Below are positions 44,125 through 53,225 of a stretch of DNA of 64,000 bases, piece after piece. The notes below the pieces were generated by a model. The model was not told the DNA's origin. It searched no databases and saw nothing but the letters and a program-made list of their open reading frames with translations. Position 1 is the first letter of the stretch. The number at the start of each line of letters is the position of its first letter. The position numbers were made by a program, and so were the translations under genes. This DNA is from Shinella fusca (GTDB lineage: Bacteria > Pseudomonadota > Alphaproteobacteria > Rhizobiales > Rhizobiaceae), in the NCBI RefSeq assembly GCF_014203155.1, contig NZ_JACHIK010000011.1, positions 62,001-126,000 on the forward strand, written 5' to 3'.

Positions 44125-45179
44125 TATTCGCTCCCTTCTCTACGGGCCGCAGTGATCTTCAAGATTTCCTCCCCTATGGAGGAGAGCGGAAACTGGTGCT
44201 CGACGGCACCCAGCTCGAAAGCCACTCTCGGCATTCCATATACGACGCAGGTTTTTTCGTTCTGACCGATGGTCCGCGCCCCTGCGTGACGCATTTTCAA
44301 AAGCCCGCTCGCCCCGTCCCGGCCCATGCCGGTGAGGATGACGCCGACGGCGTTGCGGCCGGCAAGCTCGGCCACCGAATCGAACAGCACGTCGACCGAG
44401 GGACGGTGGCCGTTGACAGGATCGCGCTCCACCAGGCGGCAGCACGGCGCATGCGGATTGGAGATCTGGAGGTGGCGTTCGCCGCCCGGCGCCAGATAGA
44501 TCTTGCCGATCTCGAGCCGCGCGCCGTCCGTCGCCTCCTGCACCACGGGCGCGCAGAGCCGGTTCAGGCGGTCGGCGAAGCTCTTGGTGAAGGTCGGCGG
44601 CATGTGCTGCGTGATGACCGTCGGCGGGCAGTTGACCGGAAACTTCTGCAGCACCGCGATCAGCGCCTCTACGCCGCCCGTGGACGCGCCGATGGCGACG
44701 ACCTTGCGGCCGGCGCGATAGCTGTCCGCCGGGTTGACGTTCGCGGTCGCCGGCGCGAGCGGCGGCGGCTCGGCATGGAAGCGGCGCTGCGAGCGGGCGG
44801 CGGCCTTCACCTTCTCGGCAAGGTCGCCGAAGGGACGGGCATCGCCCGGCTGCGGCTTGCCCACGCAATCGAAGGCACCGATCTCCAGCGCCATCAGCGA
44901 GGCTTCCGCGCCGCGATGGGTGAGCGTGGAGACCATGATGACGGGCATCGGCCGCAGCTTCATGATCTTGTCGAGGAATTCGAGCCCGTTCATGTTCGGC
45001 ATCTCGATATCCAGCGTCACGACGTCCGGATTGAGCTGCTTGATCGCGTTGCGGGCTTCCATGGCATCGCCCGCCTGGCCGATGACGTTCACCTCGGGAT
45101 CGGCATTGAGCACGGCCGTGATCAGGCCGCGCATGGTCGGCGAATCGTCGACGACGAGTACGCGCGCTGGTGCCATCAT
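44124..45179 (-). CDS. cheB: CheB receptor methylesterase
   Basis: 351 residues from ATG 45179, overlapping the cheR stop. Receiver (D57 in [11 protein letters not shown]), linker (about 125-155), then methylesterase with Ser166 (GASTGG), His192 (QHMPP) and Asp288 (TGMGRDG). Removes methyl groups and deamidates receptors when phosphorylated by CheA. The long frame to 46037 is only a shadow over cheR. Confidence 0.95.
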   Translation of the reverse strand: MMAPARVLVVDDSPTMRGLITAVLNADPEVNVIGQAGDAMEARNAIKQLNPDVVTLDIEMPNMNGLEFLDKIMKLRPMPVIMVSTLTHRGAEASLMALEIGAFDCVGKPQPGDARPFGDLAEKVKAAARSQRRFHAEPPPLAPATANVNPADSYRAGRKVVAIGASTGGVEALIAVLQKFPVNCPPTVITQHMPPTFTKSFADRLNRLCAPVVQEATDGARLEIGKIYLAPGGERHLQISNPHAPCCRLVERDPVNGHRPSVDVLFDSVAELAGRNAVGVILTGMGRDGASGLLKMRHAGARTIGQNEKTCVVYGMPRVAFELGAVEHQFPLSSIGEEILKITAARREGSE

Positions 45180-46081
45180 GCGCCCCTCCTGTGCTTGCCC
45201 GTGTAGCGGTAGGTGGTGATGCCGATATTGTCGAACTGGTTCTTCGCCTCGCCCGAGACGCGCTCGGAATGGCCGATATAGAGGTGGCCGTTGTCGCCGA
45301 GCATGCCGGCGAAGCGCGACCAGATCTTCATCTGCGTCGGTTCGTCGAAATAGATGACGACGTTGCGGCAGAAGATGACGTCGAACGGGCCCTTGAACGG
45401 CCATTGGGCCATCAGGTTCAGTTCGTTGAAGGTGATGAGGCGCTTCACCCGGTCCTCGACCTGCCATTTCTGGCGGCCGGCGATCTCCGTCTCGCGGAAG
45501 AACTGCTTGCGCATGACGGGGTTGACGGTCTCCAGCGCGGTCGCGTCGTAGGCTCCGGCCCGGGCGATGGCGAGGATCTTCGGGTCGATGTCGGTCGCCA
45601 GGATGCGGAAGTCGTAGTCCGCGACGTTCGGCATCAGCGAGAGCACGGTGAGCGCGATGGAATAGGGCTCCTGCCCGTCCGAGCAGGCGGCCGACCAGAT
45701 GCGAACGCGCCCGCCGCTGCGCGCACGGGCGAGCAGGTCCGGCAGCACCTCGGTGCGCAGATGGTCGAAATGGTGGTTCTCGCGGAAGAAGCGCGTGAAG
45801 TTCGTCGTCAGGTGCGACAGCATCTCCTTGCGCGCGGCGGCGCCGGCGGGGGAGGAAACGAGCGCGCAATATTCGCGGAAGCCCTTGAGGCCGAGCGCAC
45901 GGATGTGCTTCGACAGGCGCGAATAGACGAGCGAGGCCTTCGTCTCGTTGAGATAGATGCCGGCATCCGCATAGATCATGGCCGCAATCTCGGAGAGGTC
46001 GCGGCGCGTCAGCGGGTATTCGCCGCTCGCCAGGCACTCGTCCGGAGACTGTCTCGTATCGATGGCCGGGGAATAGGTCAT
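45176..46081 (-). CDS. cheR: CheR receptor methyltransferase
   Basis: 301 residues. N-terminal helical domain (about 25-95), then a SAM-binding fold: [40 protein letters not shown], and [13 protein letters not shown]. Methylates receptor Glu residues. 4-bp overlaps with cheW and cheB. Confidence 0.95.
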   Translation of the reverse strand: MTYSPAIDTRQSPDECLASGEYPLTRRDLSEIAAMIYADAGIYLNETKASLVYSRLSKHIRALGLKGFREYCALVSSPAGAAARKEMLSHLTTNFTRFFRENHHFDHLRTEVLPDLLARARSGGRVRIWSAACSDGQEPYSIALTVLSLMPNVADYDFRILATDIDPKILAIARAGAYDATALETVNPVMRKQFFRETEIAGRQKWQVEDRVKRLITFNELNLMAQWPFKGPFDVIFCRNVVIYFDEPTQMKIWSRFAGMLGDNGHLYIGHSERVSGEAKNQFDNIGITTYRYTGKHRRGA

Positions 46082-46542
46082 GCGGCTTCGCTTTCCGTAT
46101 GCGGGAAGAGGGAGTCGAGTTCGATGAGGCAGATCATGCGCCCCTCGATCGCCAGGATGCCGCGGGCATAGGCCTTCTCCGCCTCATTGGCGATGTCCGG
46201 CGTCGGCTGGATGTTCTCGTCGGTCACGGTCAGGATGTCGGAGACCGCATCGACGAGGAGGCCCACCACCTTCGGGCCGACCTGGGCGACGATGATGACG
46301 TGGCGCACGGTCGGCTCGGCGGCCTTCATGCCGAGGCGCAGCGACAGGTCGACGATCGGCAGGACCGCGCCGCGCAGGTTGATCACGCCGAGGACATAGG
46401 GCGGCGCATGCGGCATCGCCGTCGCCGGCGTCCAGCCACGGATTTCCCGCACCGACATGATGTTCACGCAGAATTCCTGATCGCCAATCCTGAAGGCGAT
46501 CAATTCGCGTCCCTGGGTCAGATTCTTCACTGCGTACGTCAT
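46078..46542 (-). CDS. cheW: CheW coupling protein
   Basis: 154 residues: a single CheW domain ([40 protein letters not shown]). Bridges CheA and receptors. 6 bp after cheA. Confidence 0.95.
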   Translation of the reverse strand: MTYAVKNLTQGRELIAFRIGDQEFCVNIMSVREIRGWTPATAMPHAPPYVLGVINLRGAVLPIVDLSLRLGMKAAEPTVRHVIIVAQVGPKVVGLLVDAVSDILTVTDENIQPTPDIANEAEKAYARGILAIEGRMICLIELDSLFPHTESEAA

Positions 46543-46548
46543 TTGCGA

Positions 46549-48807
46549 TCAACCAGTGGCAGCAAGCGAGATGTCTTGCCGGAGGGACTGGCCGCGCGAG
46601 GCGGCGACCACCGCATCGACGTCCAGGATGAGGGCCACGCGCCCGTCGCCGAGGATGGTGGCGGCGGCGATGCCGGGGACGTGGGTGTAGTTGGCCTCCA
46701 GGCTCTTGATGACGACCTGGCGCTGGCCCTGGATCGCATCGACCATCAGGGCGCGCTGGCCGCCGCCTTCCGATTCGACGAGCAGCGCCACGCCGTCCAC
46801 CGGATTGGCCTGCGTGCCGCGGAAGTTGAGGATCCGGCCGACGTCCACCAGCGGGCAGAAGGAGTTGCGGATCGAGATCAGCCGCTGCGAGGCGCCGAAG
46901 GAGTGGATGGCCGAGGCTTCCGGCTGCAGCGTCTCGACGATGGCCGTCAGCGGCACGACGAGCGTCTGGCCGGCGACCGTGACCACCATGCCGTCAAGGA
47001 CGGCGAGCGTCAGCGGCAGGCTCATGGTGAAGACGGAGCCCTGCCCCGGCTTGGAGGAGATCGAGATGCGCCCGCCGAGCGCCTGGATCGAGCGCTTGAC
47101 GACGTCCATGCCGACGCCGCGGCCGGAAAGGTCGGAGACCTTGTCGGCGGTGGAGAAGCCGGCGTGGAAGATCAGGTTGTCGATTTCCTCGTCCGAAAGG
47201 TTCGCATCGGCCGCGATCAGGTCGTTGTCGATGGCCTTCTGGCGCACCTTCTCGCGGTTGATGCCGGCGCCGTCGTCGGCAAGCTCGATGATGATGCGGC
47301 CGGAACGGTGCTTTGCCGTCAGGCGCACCGTGCCTTCCGGGTTCTTGCCGAGAGCTTCGCGCTTCTCCGGCATTTCGAGGCCGTGGTCGACCGCGTTGCG
47401 GATCATGTGCGTCAGCGGCTCGGCGAGCTTGTCGATGACGGTCTTGTCGACCTCGGTGTTCTCGCCTTCCGTGATGAGGCGGACCGACTTGCCGGTGATG
47501 TCGGCGATTTCGCGGACGGTGCGGGCCATGCGCTGGAAGACGGGCTTGACCGGCTGCGCGCGGATCGCCATCACCGAATCCTGGATCTCGCGGGTGAGCT
47601 GCTGCAGCTCCTCGAGGCCCATGTTGATCGAGGACGTGCCGTTGTTGTCGTTCTCCACGACGCTCTGCGAGAGCATCGCCTGGTTGATCACGAGCTCGCC
47701 GACGAGGTTGATCAGGCGGTCGACGCGGTCGAGATCGACGCGGATCGTCTGGCCAGCGGCAGCGGCCTGGCTCGCCTGCGCGGCGCTGGCGGCCGCAGCC
47801 TTGGCATTTTCGGCAGCGCGGCTTGCGACCTGCGCGACCTTGCTGGCCGTTTCGGCGGCGGCAACGGCGGCGGCGGCCGGGTTCTCGGCAGCCTGTTCTT
47901 CCCCGGCGGAAGCGCCGGCGGCGCCTTCATCAAGCATGGAAAGGTCGAACGGCACCGGCTGCATCGGCGGCTCTTCCTCGTCCGCCGTCTCGCCGACCAC
48001 GTCTTCCTCGATCGTGCGGATGTCGAGGTCGCAGTCCCATTCGGCGAATTCGAAGACGGAGCGCACGCCGTCCTCGCCCTTCTCGGTGGTGACGGAGAGC
48101 TTCCAGGAGAAATAGGCTTCCTCCGGATTCATCTTGTCGAGCGGCGGCAGGGCGTCCATGTCGCAGTAGACGCTCATCTCGCCGAGGCGGGAGACATCGC
48201 GCAGCAGGAGGACTGCTTCGTTCCCCTTGGCGTAGAGGTCCTTCTTCGGCTTGAAGTCGATCTGGACAGTCGGCACGTAATGACCGGCCGGCTCATCGTC
48301 GAAATCGCCGAAGGAGAACGGGATGGGCTGGAAGCCCTCGTCGTTGACCGGCGGCTTCTCGACGACCGGCGCGGGCGCTGCGGCCACGGGCCTGGGTGCC
48401 GGCGCCTCGGCAGCGGCGGGAGCCTCGCCATGGGCAAGGGCCTCCAGCTCGCGGATGAGGGTGCGGCTGCGGGACTCGTCGACGCTTCCGCCGTCGCGCG
48501 CCGCATTGGTCAGGTCCGCCAGCACGTCGGCGGATTTCAGCATGACCTTCAGGACGTCCTGGGTCGGCTCCAGCTTGTTGGATCGAACGCAATCCAGTGT
48601 CGTCTCGAACACATGGGCGAAGGAGACGAGATCGTCGAGGCCGAATGCGCCGGCGCCGCCCTTGATCGAATGGACGGCACGGAACACGGCATTGACCGTT
48701 TCCGGGTCGCGATCCCCGTCGTTCAGCTTCAAGAGACCGGATTCCAGTTCGGCGAGCTGCTCCTCGCATTCCTGGAAGAAGATCTCTTTGATTTCGTTCA
48801 TATCCAT
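46549..48807 (-). CDS. cheA: CheA histidine kinase
   Basis: 752 residues. HPt domain with His46 (AVHSIKGGAGAFG); a CheY-binding P2 and long Ala/Pro linkers (about 125-170, 290-360); dimerisation about 360-425; kinase with HGLEMPEKREALGKNPEG (N-box region), ADDGAGINREK and SGRGVGMDVVK (G boxes); CheW-like P5 at about 610-745. Phosphorylates CheY1, CheY2 and CheB. Confidence 0.96.
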   Translation of the reverse strand: MDMNEIKEIFFQECEEQLAELESGLLKLNDGDRDPETVNAVFRAVHSIKGGAGAFGLDDLVSFAHVFETTLDCVRSNKLEPTQDVLKVMLKSADVLADLTNAARDGGSVDESRSRTLIRELEALAHGEAPAAAEAPAPRPVAAAPAPVVEKPPVNDEGFQPIPFSFGDFDDEPAGHYVPTVQIDFKPKKDLYAKGNEAVLLLRDVSRLGEMSVYCDMDALPPLDKMNPEEAYFSWKLSVTTEKGEDGVRSVFEFAEWDCDLDIRTIEEDVVGETADEEEPPMQPVPFDLSMLDEGAAGASAGEEQAAENPAAAAVAAAETASKVAQVASRAAENAKAAAASAAQASQAAAAGQTIRVDLDRVDRLINLVGELVINQAMLSQSVVENDNNGTSSINMGLEELQQLTREIQDSVMAIRAQPVKPVFQRMARTVREIADITGKSVRLITEGENTEVDKTVIDKLAEPLTHMIRNAVDHGLEMPEKREALGKNPEGTVRLTAKHRSGRIIIELADDGAGINREKVRQKAIDNDLIAADANLSDEEIDNLIFHAGFSTADKVSDLSGRGVGMDVVKRSIQALGGRISISSKPGQGSVFTMSLPLTLAVLDGMVVTVAGQTLVVPLTAIVETLQPEASAIHSFGASQRLISIRNSFCPLVDVGRILNFRGTQANPVDGVALLVESEGGGQRALMVDAIQGQRQVVIKSLEANYTHVPGIAAATILGDGRVALILDVDAVVAASRGQSLRQDISLAATG

Positions 48808-48831
48808 CGGGAGTGATCCTGGACTTGTGGA

Positions 48832-49197
48832 TTAGGCTGTTACACGCTCGATTGCATCGATCAGCTTGGTCGGGTCGAAGGGCTTGACGATCCAGCCCGT
48901 GGCGCCGGCCTGGCGGGCACGGTTCTTCTTCTCCGCGTCGCTTTCCGTCGTCAGGACGAGGATCGGGATCGCGCGGTACTTCTCGTTGCGCCGCACGCCC
49001 TCGATGAAGCCGAAGCCGTCGAGGCGCGGCATGTTGATGTCGGTGACGATGACATCCGGGTTGGCGTTCTCCAGGACCTCGAGGCCTTCCACGCCGTCTT
49101 CGGCCTGGATGGTTTCGAAGCCCGCATTGTTGAGGGTGACCAGCAGCATGTTCCGGATCGTCCTGGAATCATCCACGGTCAGCACTTTCTTCTTCAT
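48832..49197 (-). CDS. cheY1: CheY1 response regulator (phosphate sink)
   Basis: 121 residues, receiver with D9/D10, phospho-acceptor D53 (VTDINMP), LTTES and VKPFDP. Upstream of cheA, as CheY1 in Sinorhizobium, where it drains phosphate from CheY2-P via CheA. 4-bp overlap with cheS. Confidence 0.93.
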   Translation of the reverse strand: MKKKVLTVDDSRTIRNMLLVTLNNAGFETIQAEDGVEGLEVLENANPDVIVTDINMPRLDGFGFIEGVRRNEKYRAIPILVLTTESDAEKKNRARQAGATGWIVKPFDPTKLIDAIERVTA

Positions 49198-49496
49198 TGC
49201 CCAGCCTCCTGTGCCAGCAAGTGATCGATATTCACGCCGATAAGTTGCATTGTCTTCATGAAAGGGTCGGAAACCTTGCCGAAGGTGAAGGGCTGCCCCT
49301 GCTCCTCCCAGCTCTTGGCGCCGGCCATCAGGACCTGGGCACAGAGCGCACCGACCCGCTCGACCGCCGAGGCGTCGATGACGAGCGGATTGCCCTTGAG
49401 GCCCATGAGCTGCGTGTGCAGCGCCGAGGCCTCGTTGAGGTCGAGAACGGGGGCAAGGCTTAAACTTTTCTGAGCGGCTGCTTTCTTGCTCGCCAT
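49194..49496 (-). CDS. cheS: CheS, STAS-like helper of CheY1 dephosphorylation
   Basis: 100 residues with a STAS-like fold (LAPVLDLNEASALHTQLMGL; NPLVIDASAVERVGALCAQV) but a partner of CheA rather than an anti-sigma factor. In Sinorhizobium CheS binds CheA and speeds CheY1-P turnover. The location between icpA and cheY1 is the same. Confidence 0.85.
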   Translation of the reverse strand: MASKKAAAQKSLSLAPVLDLNEASALHTQLMGLKGNPLVIDASAVERVGALCAQVLMAGAKSWEEQGQPFTFGKVSDPFMKTMQLIGVNIDHLLAQEAGQ

Positions 49497-49625
49497 TAGC
49501 GTGTTCCTTGTCTGCGTCTGTGCAAAACCGTGATTGCGTCTTTCGGGGTGGCGAGCGGCTGGCCTGCATCCGCAAGCCGGCTGCGCGCCGTCGAAAACCA
49601 GTGCCGGGGCCGTGTCGCCGTCATC

Positions 49626-51224
49626 TCAGCCTCCAAAGCCGGCGGTGCGGGCCGCCAGGAAATCGAGGGAAGAGGACTGCGCCTGCGGCAGGTCGATCTC
49701 CGCGCGCGGCATGGCCGGCGCCGGACGGACGGCACGCCCGCCGGGCTGCGCGGAAACGTGGAACTCGCGGATGGTGCGGCCGAGCTCGAGGATGACGGTA
49801 TGAAGGTCCCCGCCGAGCGTGCCGACGCGGCCGGCATCCGCGGCATCGCTCTCCAGCAACCGCCCGGTCCGGCCGATCTCGGCCGTCACGCCGTCCAGCC
49901 CCTCGGCATCGGCGGCGCTGTCGCGCGCAATGCCGGTGATGGCCTCGTCGATGCCCTCGACCTGGCGCACGATGTTGCCGATCGCGTCCTGCGTGCGGTG
50001 GACATGCTCCACGCCGGCCTCGACCTGACCCTTGGTGCTGGTGACGAGCTGCTTGATCTCGCGGGCCGCATCGGCCGAACGCTGGGCGAGCGCACGCACT
50101 TCCTGCGCGACGACCGCAAAGCCGCGGCCGCTGTCGCCGGCGCGGGCGGCCTCGATGCCGGCATTGAGCGCCAGGAGATTGGTCTGGAAGGCGATCTCGT
50201 CGATCACGCCGATGATCTGGCCGATCTTTTCCGCCGATGCCTCGATATCGGCCATGGCCGACATCGCCTCGCCGACGATGCCGCCGCTCAAGGCCACGGA
50301 TTCGCGCGTGGACGCGGCGGCGGACTGGGCCTTGCGCGTTTCGCCGAGCGTCCGGCGCACGCGTTCGACGATGGCGCCGAGGGCGTTGGCGGTCTCTATG
50401 AGGCTTGCCGACTGCTCGGCCGAGCGGGCCGAAAGCGCATGGGCACCGGAGGCGAGCGTGCCGACGAGGCCGTCGGTCTCGGCCGCGCGGTCGGCGGCGG
50501 AGGCAAGGCGCGACTGGATCTCGTCGAGCGCGCCGTTCAGCGTCTCGGCCATCTCGCGCCAGGCCTCCGGCATCTCGCCGGAAACACGCGCCGAGAAATC
50601 GAGCTGCGAGAGGCTGCGGACGGTATCGCCGAAGACGCGGTCGAGCTCGGCGCGGTCCTCGCGCCGCTGGTCGGCGAGCGCGCGGGCATGGGTGTGGCGC
50701 AATTCGTTGAAGCGCAGGGAGACGCCGATCTCGGCATCGACCATGGCGGTGCGCAGGAAGGCGGAGACGAGGTCCGTCAGCTCCTTGCGGCGGGCCTTGC
50801 CGGCGCCGGGCAGGATGGATTTCGGCCAGTATTCCTCGATGAGGCCGGCGACGACCGTCTCGACGACGACCGAATGGCCGGCGATGCGCCAGCGCGGGTC
50901 GAGACCCATCTGGCTTTCGCTATCGGAAAGGACCTTCACCCGCTCGGCATAGAGCCCGTCGAACCGCGCGTCGGTCAGCACGCTCCAATGGGAGCTCTGG
51001 AGGTCGTGCAGGCGGTCGATCTGGCGCTCGCTCTGGAAATGGCGGGCGGCATCGGGAAAGGTCTGGAAACGCTGGAAGAGATCGCGAAGCGCCGTTTCGA
51101 CATGCCGTTCGAGCGTCTGGCGGTGGCGGCGCAGGAGCTCGCCCTGGCTGCCTTCCACCCCGGCAAAGCGCAAACGGTCGCGCAGGCTGGCTGCCTGTCC
51201 CGTTCGAGCCTGTTCTGCCGGCAT
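49626..51224 (-). CDS. icpA: IcpA soluble chemoreceptor with degenerate sensor-globin domain
   Basis: 532 residues from ATG 51224. No membrane helix, so cytosolic. Residues about 15-165 match the globin-coupled sensor pattern ([32 protein letters not shown]), but Glu103 lies where the haem-binding His of HemAT is expected. Residues about 240-480 form the signalling hairpin with the tip [20 protein letters not shown], then [20 protein letters not shown]. No C-terminal CheR/CheB-tethering pentapeptide (ends TAGFGG). First gene of the che operon, 129 bp before cheS. Confidence 0.88.
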   Translation of the reverse strand: MPAEQARTGQAASLRDRLRFAGVEGSQGELLRRHRQTLERHVETALRDLFQRFQTFPDAARHFQSERQIDRLHDLQSSHWSVLTDARFDGLYAERVKVLSDSESQMGLDPRWRIAGHSVVVETVVAGLIEEYWPKSILPGAGKARRKELTDLVSAFLRTAMVDAEIGVSLRFNELRHTHARALADQRREDRAELDRVFGDTVRSLSQLDFSARVSGEMPEAWREMAETLNGALDEIQSRLASAADRAAETDGLVGTLASGAHALSARSAEQSASLIETANALGAIVERVRRTLGETRKAQSAAASTRESVALSGGIVGEAMSAMADIEASAEKIGQIIGVIDEIAFQTNLLALNAGIEAARAGDSGRGFAVVAQEVRALAQRSADAAREIKQLVTSTKGQVEAGVEHVHRTQDAIGNIVRQVEGIDEAITGIARDSAADAEGLDGVTAEIGRTGRLLESDAADAGRVGTLGGDLHTVILELGRTIREFHVSAQPGGRAVRPAPAMPRAEIDLPQAQSSSLDFLAARTAGFGG

Positions 51225-51612
51225 ATCCTGCACCAATCTGCTCCCAAACCAATGATGCCCGGCTGCCCGATGGGGCAACCGACGGAATTCTCGCATGGAG
51301 GAGAGTGGCCGGTCCGGCCGTACTCACGAGGCGGCGCGCTGCCCGACGATCCATGATCAAATTCGGTGAAACTCGAATACCGGCTCGGTTCCGGTACGGC
51401 GGTTCGGCGTCATGCCTGGGTGAGAAATGGCGAATTTCCCATTCCGACGTGTAGAGCAATGTTTATGGTTAATTCCTTGCCTGAAGGTTAATAGTTCACG
51501 GCCTGCTTATGGCATTGCTAAAATTAGCGCGACCTGACGTTGCGTAAGCCACGCGCAAGCCCGCGCGCGTAGGAAAGGCCAGGAACTGACGATGTTGTCA
51601 GGAGGACAGGCA
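51225..51612. promoter_or_regulatory. Upstream region of the che operon
   Basis: 388 bp with no gene. AT-rich between 51430 and 51540, with two GGTTAAT elements (51467-51473, 51486-51492) spaced too widely for a CtrA box. Presumed icpA promoter on the minus strand; the plus-strand small gene at 51613 begins at its end. Confidence 0.4.
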
Positions 51613-51726
51613 ATGATTGTTCTGGGACTAGGCGCCACCCTGCTTGCAAGCGCGACGCTGGCCGCCATCTATCTTCTTCTCGACATCGAGGCGGGGCGCA
51701 CGCCGCAGCGCATGCGGGTTTTCTGA
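51613..51726 (+). CDS. Small single-pass membrane protein (37 residues), unknown
   Basis: ATG 51613 with GGAGG seven bases upstream; reads MIVLGLGATLLASATLAAIY then LLLDIEAGRTPQRMRVF. One hydrophobic helix (about 3-24) and a short basic tail. An in-frame ATG at 51592 lacks a ribosome site. Small membrane peptides of this kind are often missed. Real but unproven. Confidence 0.5.
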   Translation: MIVLGLGATLLASATLAAIYLLLDIEAGRTPQRMRVF

Positions 51727-51816
51727 AAGCCCCGCGCGTTTCATCGCCTCTTGCTTTCCCCGCTACGGCTGCCACATTCACAATCGGCAGAATTGGACTG
51801 TCAAAGGGAGCATAAC

Positions 51817-52071
51817 ATGGGCATCGAAAGCATTCTGGTCTTCCTCATCGTCGGCGCCATCGCGGGCTGGCTCGCCGGCCTCATCGTCTCGGGCTTCGGC
51901 TTCGGCCTCGTCGGCAACATCGTCGTCGGCATCGTCGGCGCCTTCATCGCCGGCTACCTCTTCCCGGCGCTCGGCGTCAGCCTCGGCAGCGGCATCGTCG
52001 CCGCCATCATCCATGCCACCATCGGCGCGGTGATCCTGCTCGTGCTCATCAAGGTCATCAAGCGCGCCTGA
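51817..52071 (+). CDS. GlsB/YeaQ/YmgE family membrane protein
   Basis: 84 residues, three hydrophobic helices rich in Gly (ILVFLIVGAIAGWLAGLIVS; GNIVVGIVGAFIAGYL; SGIVAAIIHATIGAVILLVL). Matches the transglycosylase-associated/stress membrane protein family. GGGAG precedes ATG 51817. Inner membrane; often stress-induced in other bacteria. Confidence 0.85.
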   Translation: MGIESILVFLIVGAIAGWLAGLIVSGFGFGLVGNIVVGIVGAFIAGYLFPALGVSLGSGIVAAIIHATIGAVILLVLIKVIKRA

Positions 52072-52087
52072 CGAAAAGGCGGAAAAC

Positions 52088-52122
52088 AAAAGGGCCGCGG
52101 CGCCTGCCCCGCAGCCCTTTTC
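52088..52122. terminator. Hairpin between convergent small genes
   Basis: aaaagggc...gcccttttc with interrupted GC-rich inner pairing (ccgcgg/ccccgc), between the genes ending at 52071 (plus) and 52128 (minus). U-run on both strands. Confidence 0.6.
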
Positions 52123-52127
52123 GCATC

Positions 52128-52403
52128 CTACCAGTCGAGGCCGCGCATTGCGCGGTCGCGCGAGAGCGGCAGGCGCGTGCTGCGCGAGGTGATGCCGTTC
52201 TGCGTGCAGGTATAGACGGTGCGCGGCATCCAGTCGGAATCCGTGGGTTCCCGCTGTTCCAGCGAAGCCTCGCATTTCGGCTTGTCGCGATGCTCGTATT
52301 CCTCGGTCGGCACGACGCCCGGCAGGTCCTTGAAGACCTGCGCGCCTGCGCCGGAAGCGGCGAGCAGAGCGGCCATGAGAACGAGGGCCATGCGTGTTTT
52401 CAT
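52128..52403 (-). CDS. Small exported protein, unknown
   Basis: 91 residues with a signal peptide (MKTRMALVLMAALLAASGAG, cut near AQA) and a mature part with two Cys (KCEASLEQ; VYTCTQNG) that could pair. Periplasmic by prediction. No family recognised. Confidence 0.68.
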   Translation of the reverse strand: MKTRMALVLMAALLAASGAGAQVFKDLPGVVPTEEYEHRDKPKCEASLEQREPTDSDWMPRTVYTCTQNGITSRSTRLPLSRDRAMRGLDW

Positions 52404-52512
52404 CGGTTTTCCCGGCGGGAGCCGGCCTTTCGCCTGTCATAAAGAGATACCGCCGGCCGGAAACTTGCGCTATAGGCCTGCGGACGATCCGACAGTTTAG
52501 ATGGGGTTTTCC

Positions 52513-53139
52513 ATGGCAAGTGCAATCCGGTATCACGAAGGCGACATTTCGGCAGCCGATGCGGCCCGCTACACCGGCGCCATCGCCATCGACACCGAGA
52601 CGCTCGGCCTCATCCCCCGCCGCGACCGGCTCTGCGTCGTGCAGCTCTCGCCGGGCGACGGCACCGCCGACGTCATCCGCATCGCCGCCGGCCAGAAGGA
52701 TGCGCCCAACCTCGTCGCCATGCTGACCGATCCGGCGCGCCAGAAGATCTTCCATTACGGCCGCTTCGACATCGCGGTCCTGTTCCACACGTTCGGCGTC
52801 ACCACCACGCCGGTCTTCTGCACCAAGATCGCCTCGCGCCTGACGCGTACCTATACCGACCGGCACGGCCTCAAGGACAATCTCAAGGAAATGCTCGAGG
52901 TCGACATCTCCAAGCAGCAGCAGTCCTCCGACTGGGCGGCCGAGACGCTCTCGCCCGCGCAGCTCGAATATGCCGCCTCGGACGTGCTCCATCTCCATGC
53001 CCTGCGCGACAAGCTGACCGCCCGTCTCATCCGCGACGGCCGGCTGGAGCATGCCGACGCCTGCTTCGCCTTCCTTCCGACCCGCGCGAAACTCGACCTC
53101 CTCGGCTGGGAAGAGACCGACATCTTCGCGCATAGCTGA
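52513..53139 (+). CDS. RNase D-like 3'-5' exonuclease (DEDDy, no HRDC)
   Basis: 208 residues from ATG 52513 (GGGG six bases upstream; an ATG at 52501 is the alternative). DEDDy residues: AIDTETLGL (D, E), HYGRFDIAVL (D), and YAASDVLHL (Tyr and Asp). Lacks the HRDC domain of full-length RNase D (about 375 residues), like other short rhizobial versions. Probably trims structured RNA 3' ends in the cytosol. Confidence 0.85.
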   Translation: MASAIRYHEGDISAADAARYTGAIAIDTETLGLIPRRDRLCVVQLSPGDGTADVIRIAAGQKDAPNLVAMLTDPARQKIFHYGRFDIAVLFHTFGVTTTPVFCTKIASRLTRTYTDRHGLKDNLKEMLEVDISKQQQSSDWAAETLSPAQLEYAASDVLHLHALRDKLTARLIRDGRLEHADACFAFLPTRAKLDLLGWEETDIFAHS

Positions 53140-53173
53140 GCCGCGCACGCCCCGAAATCCAGCGGGGGCAGGC

Positions 53174-53188
53174 TTAACGCCTGGTTAA
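53174..53188. promoter_or_regulatory. TTAA-N7-TTAA box 37 bp before an unknown gene
   Basis: Perfect TTAA-cgcctgg-TTAA ending 37 bp upstream of ATG 53226. At this distance it could overlap the promoter itself. CtrA-type by consensus. Confidence 0.55.
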
Positions 53189-53225
53189 TGCCCTCGCTCT
53201 ATCCTCCGGGAGACTGGAGGTTGCC

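Noticed and set aside
44124-46037. Single 637-codon frame that would fuse the cheR region to cheB
   Set aside because: The upstream part is the wrong frame of cheR; cheB starts at the ATG overlapping the cheR stop and begins with a proper receiver.
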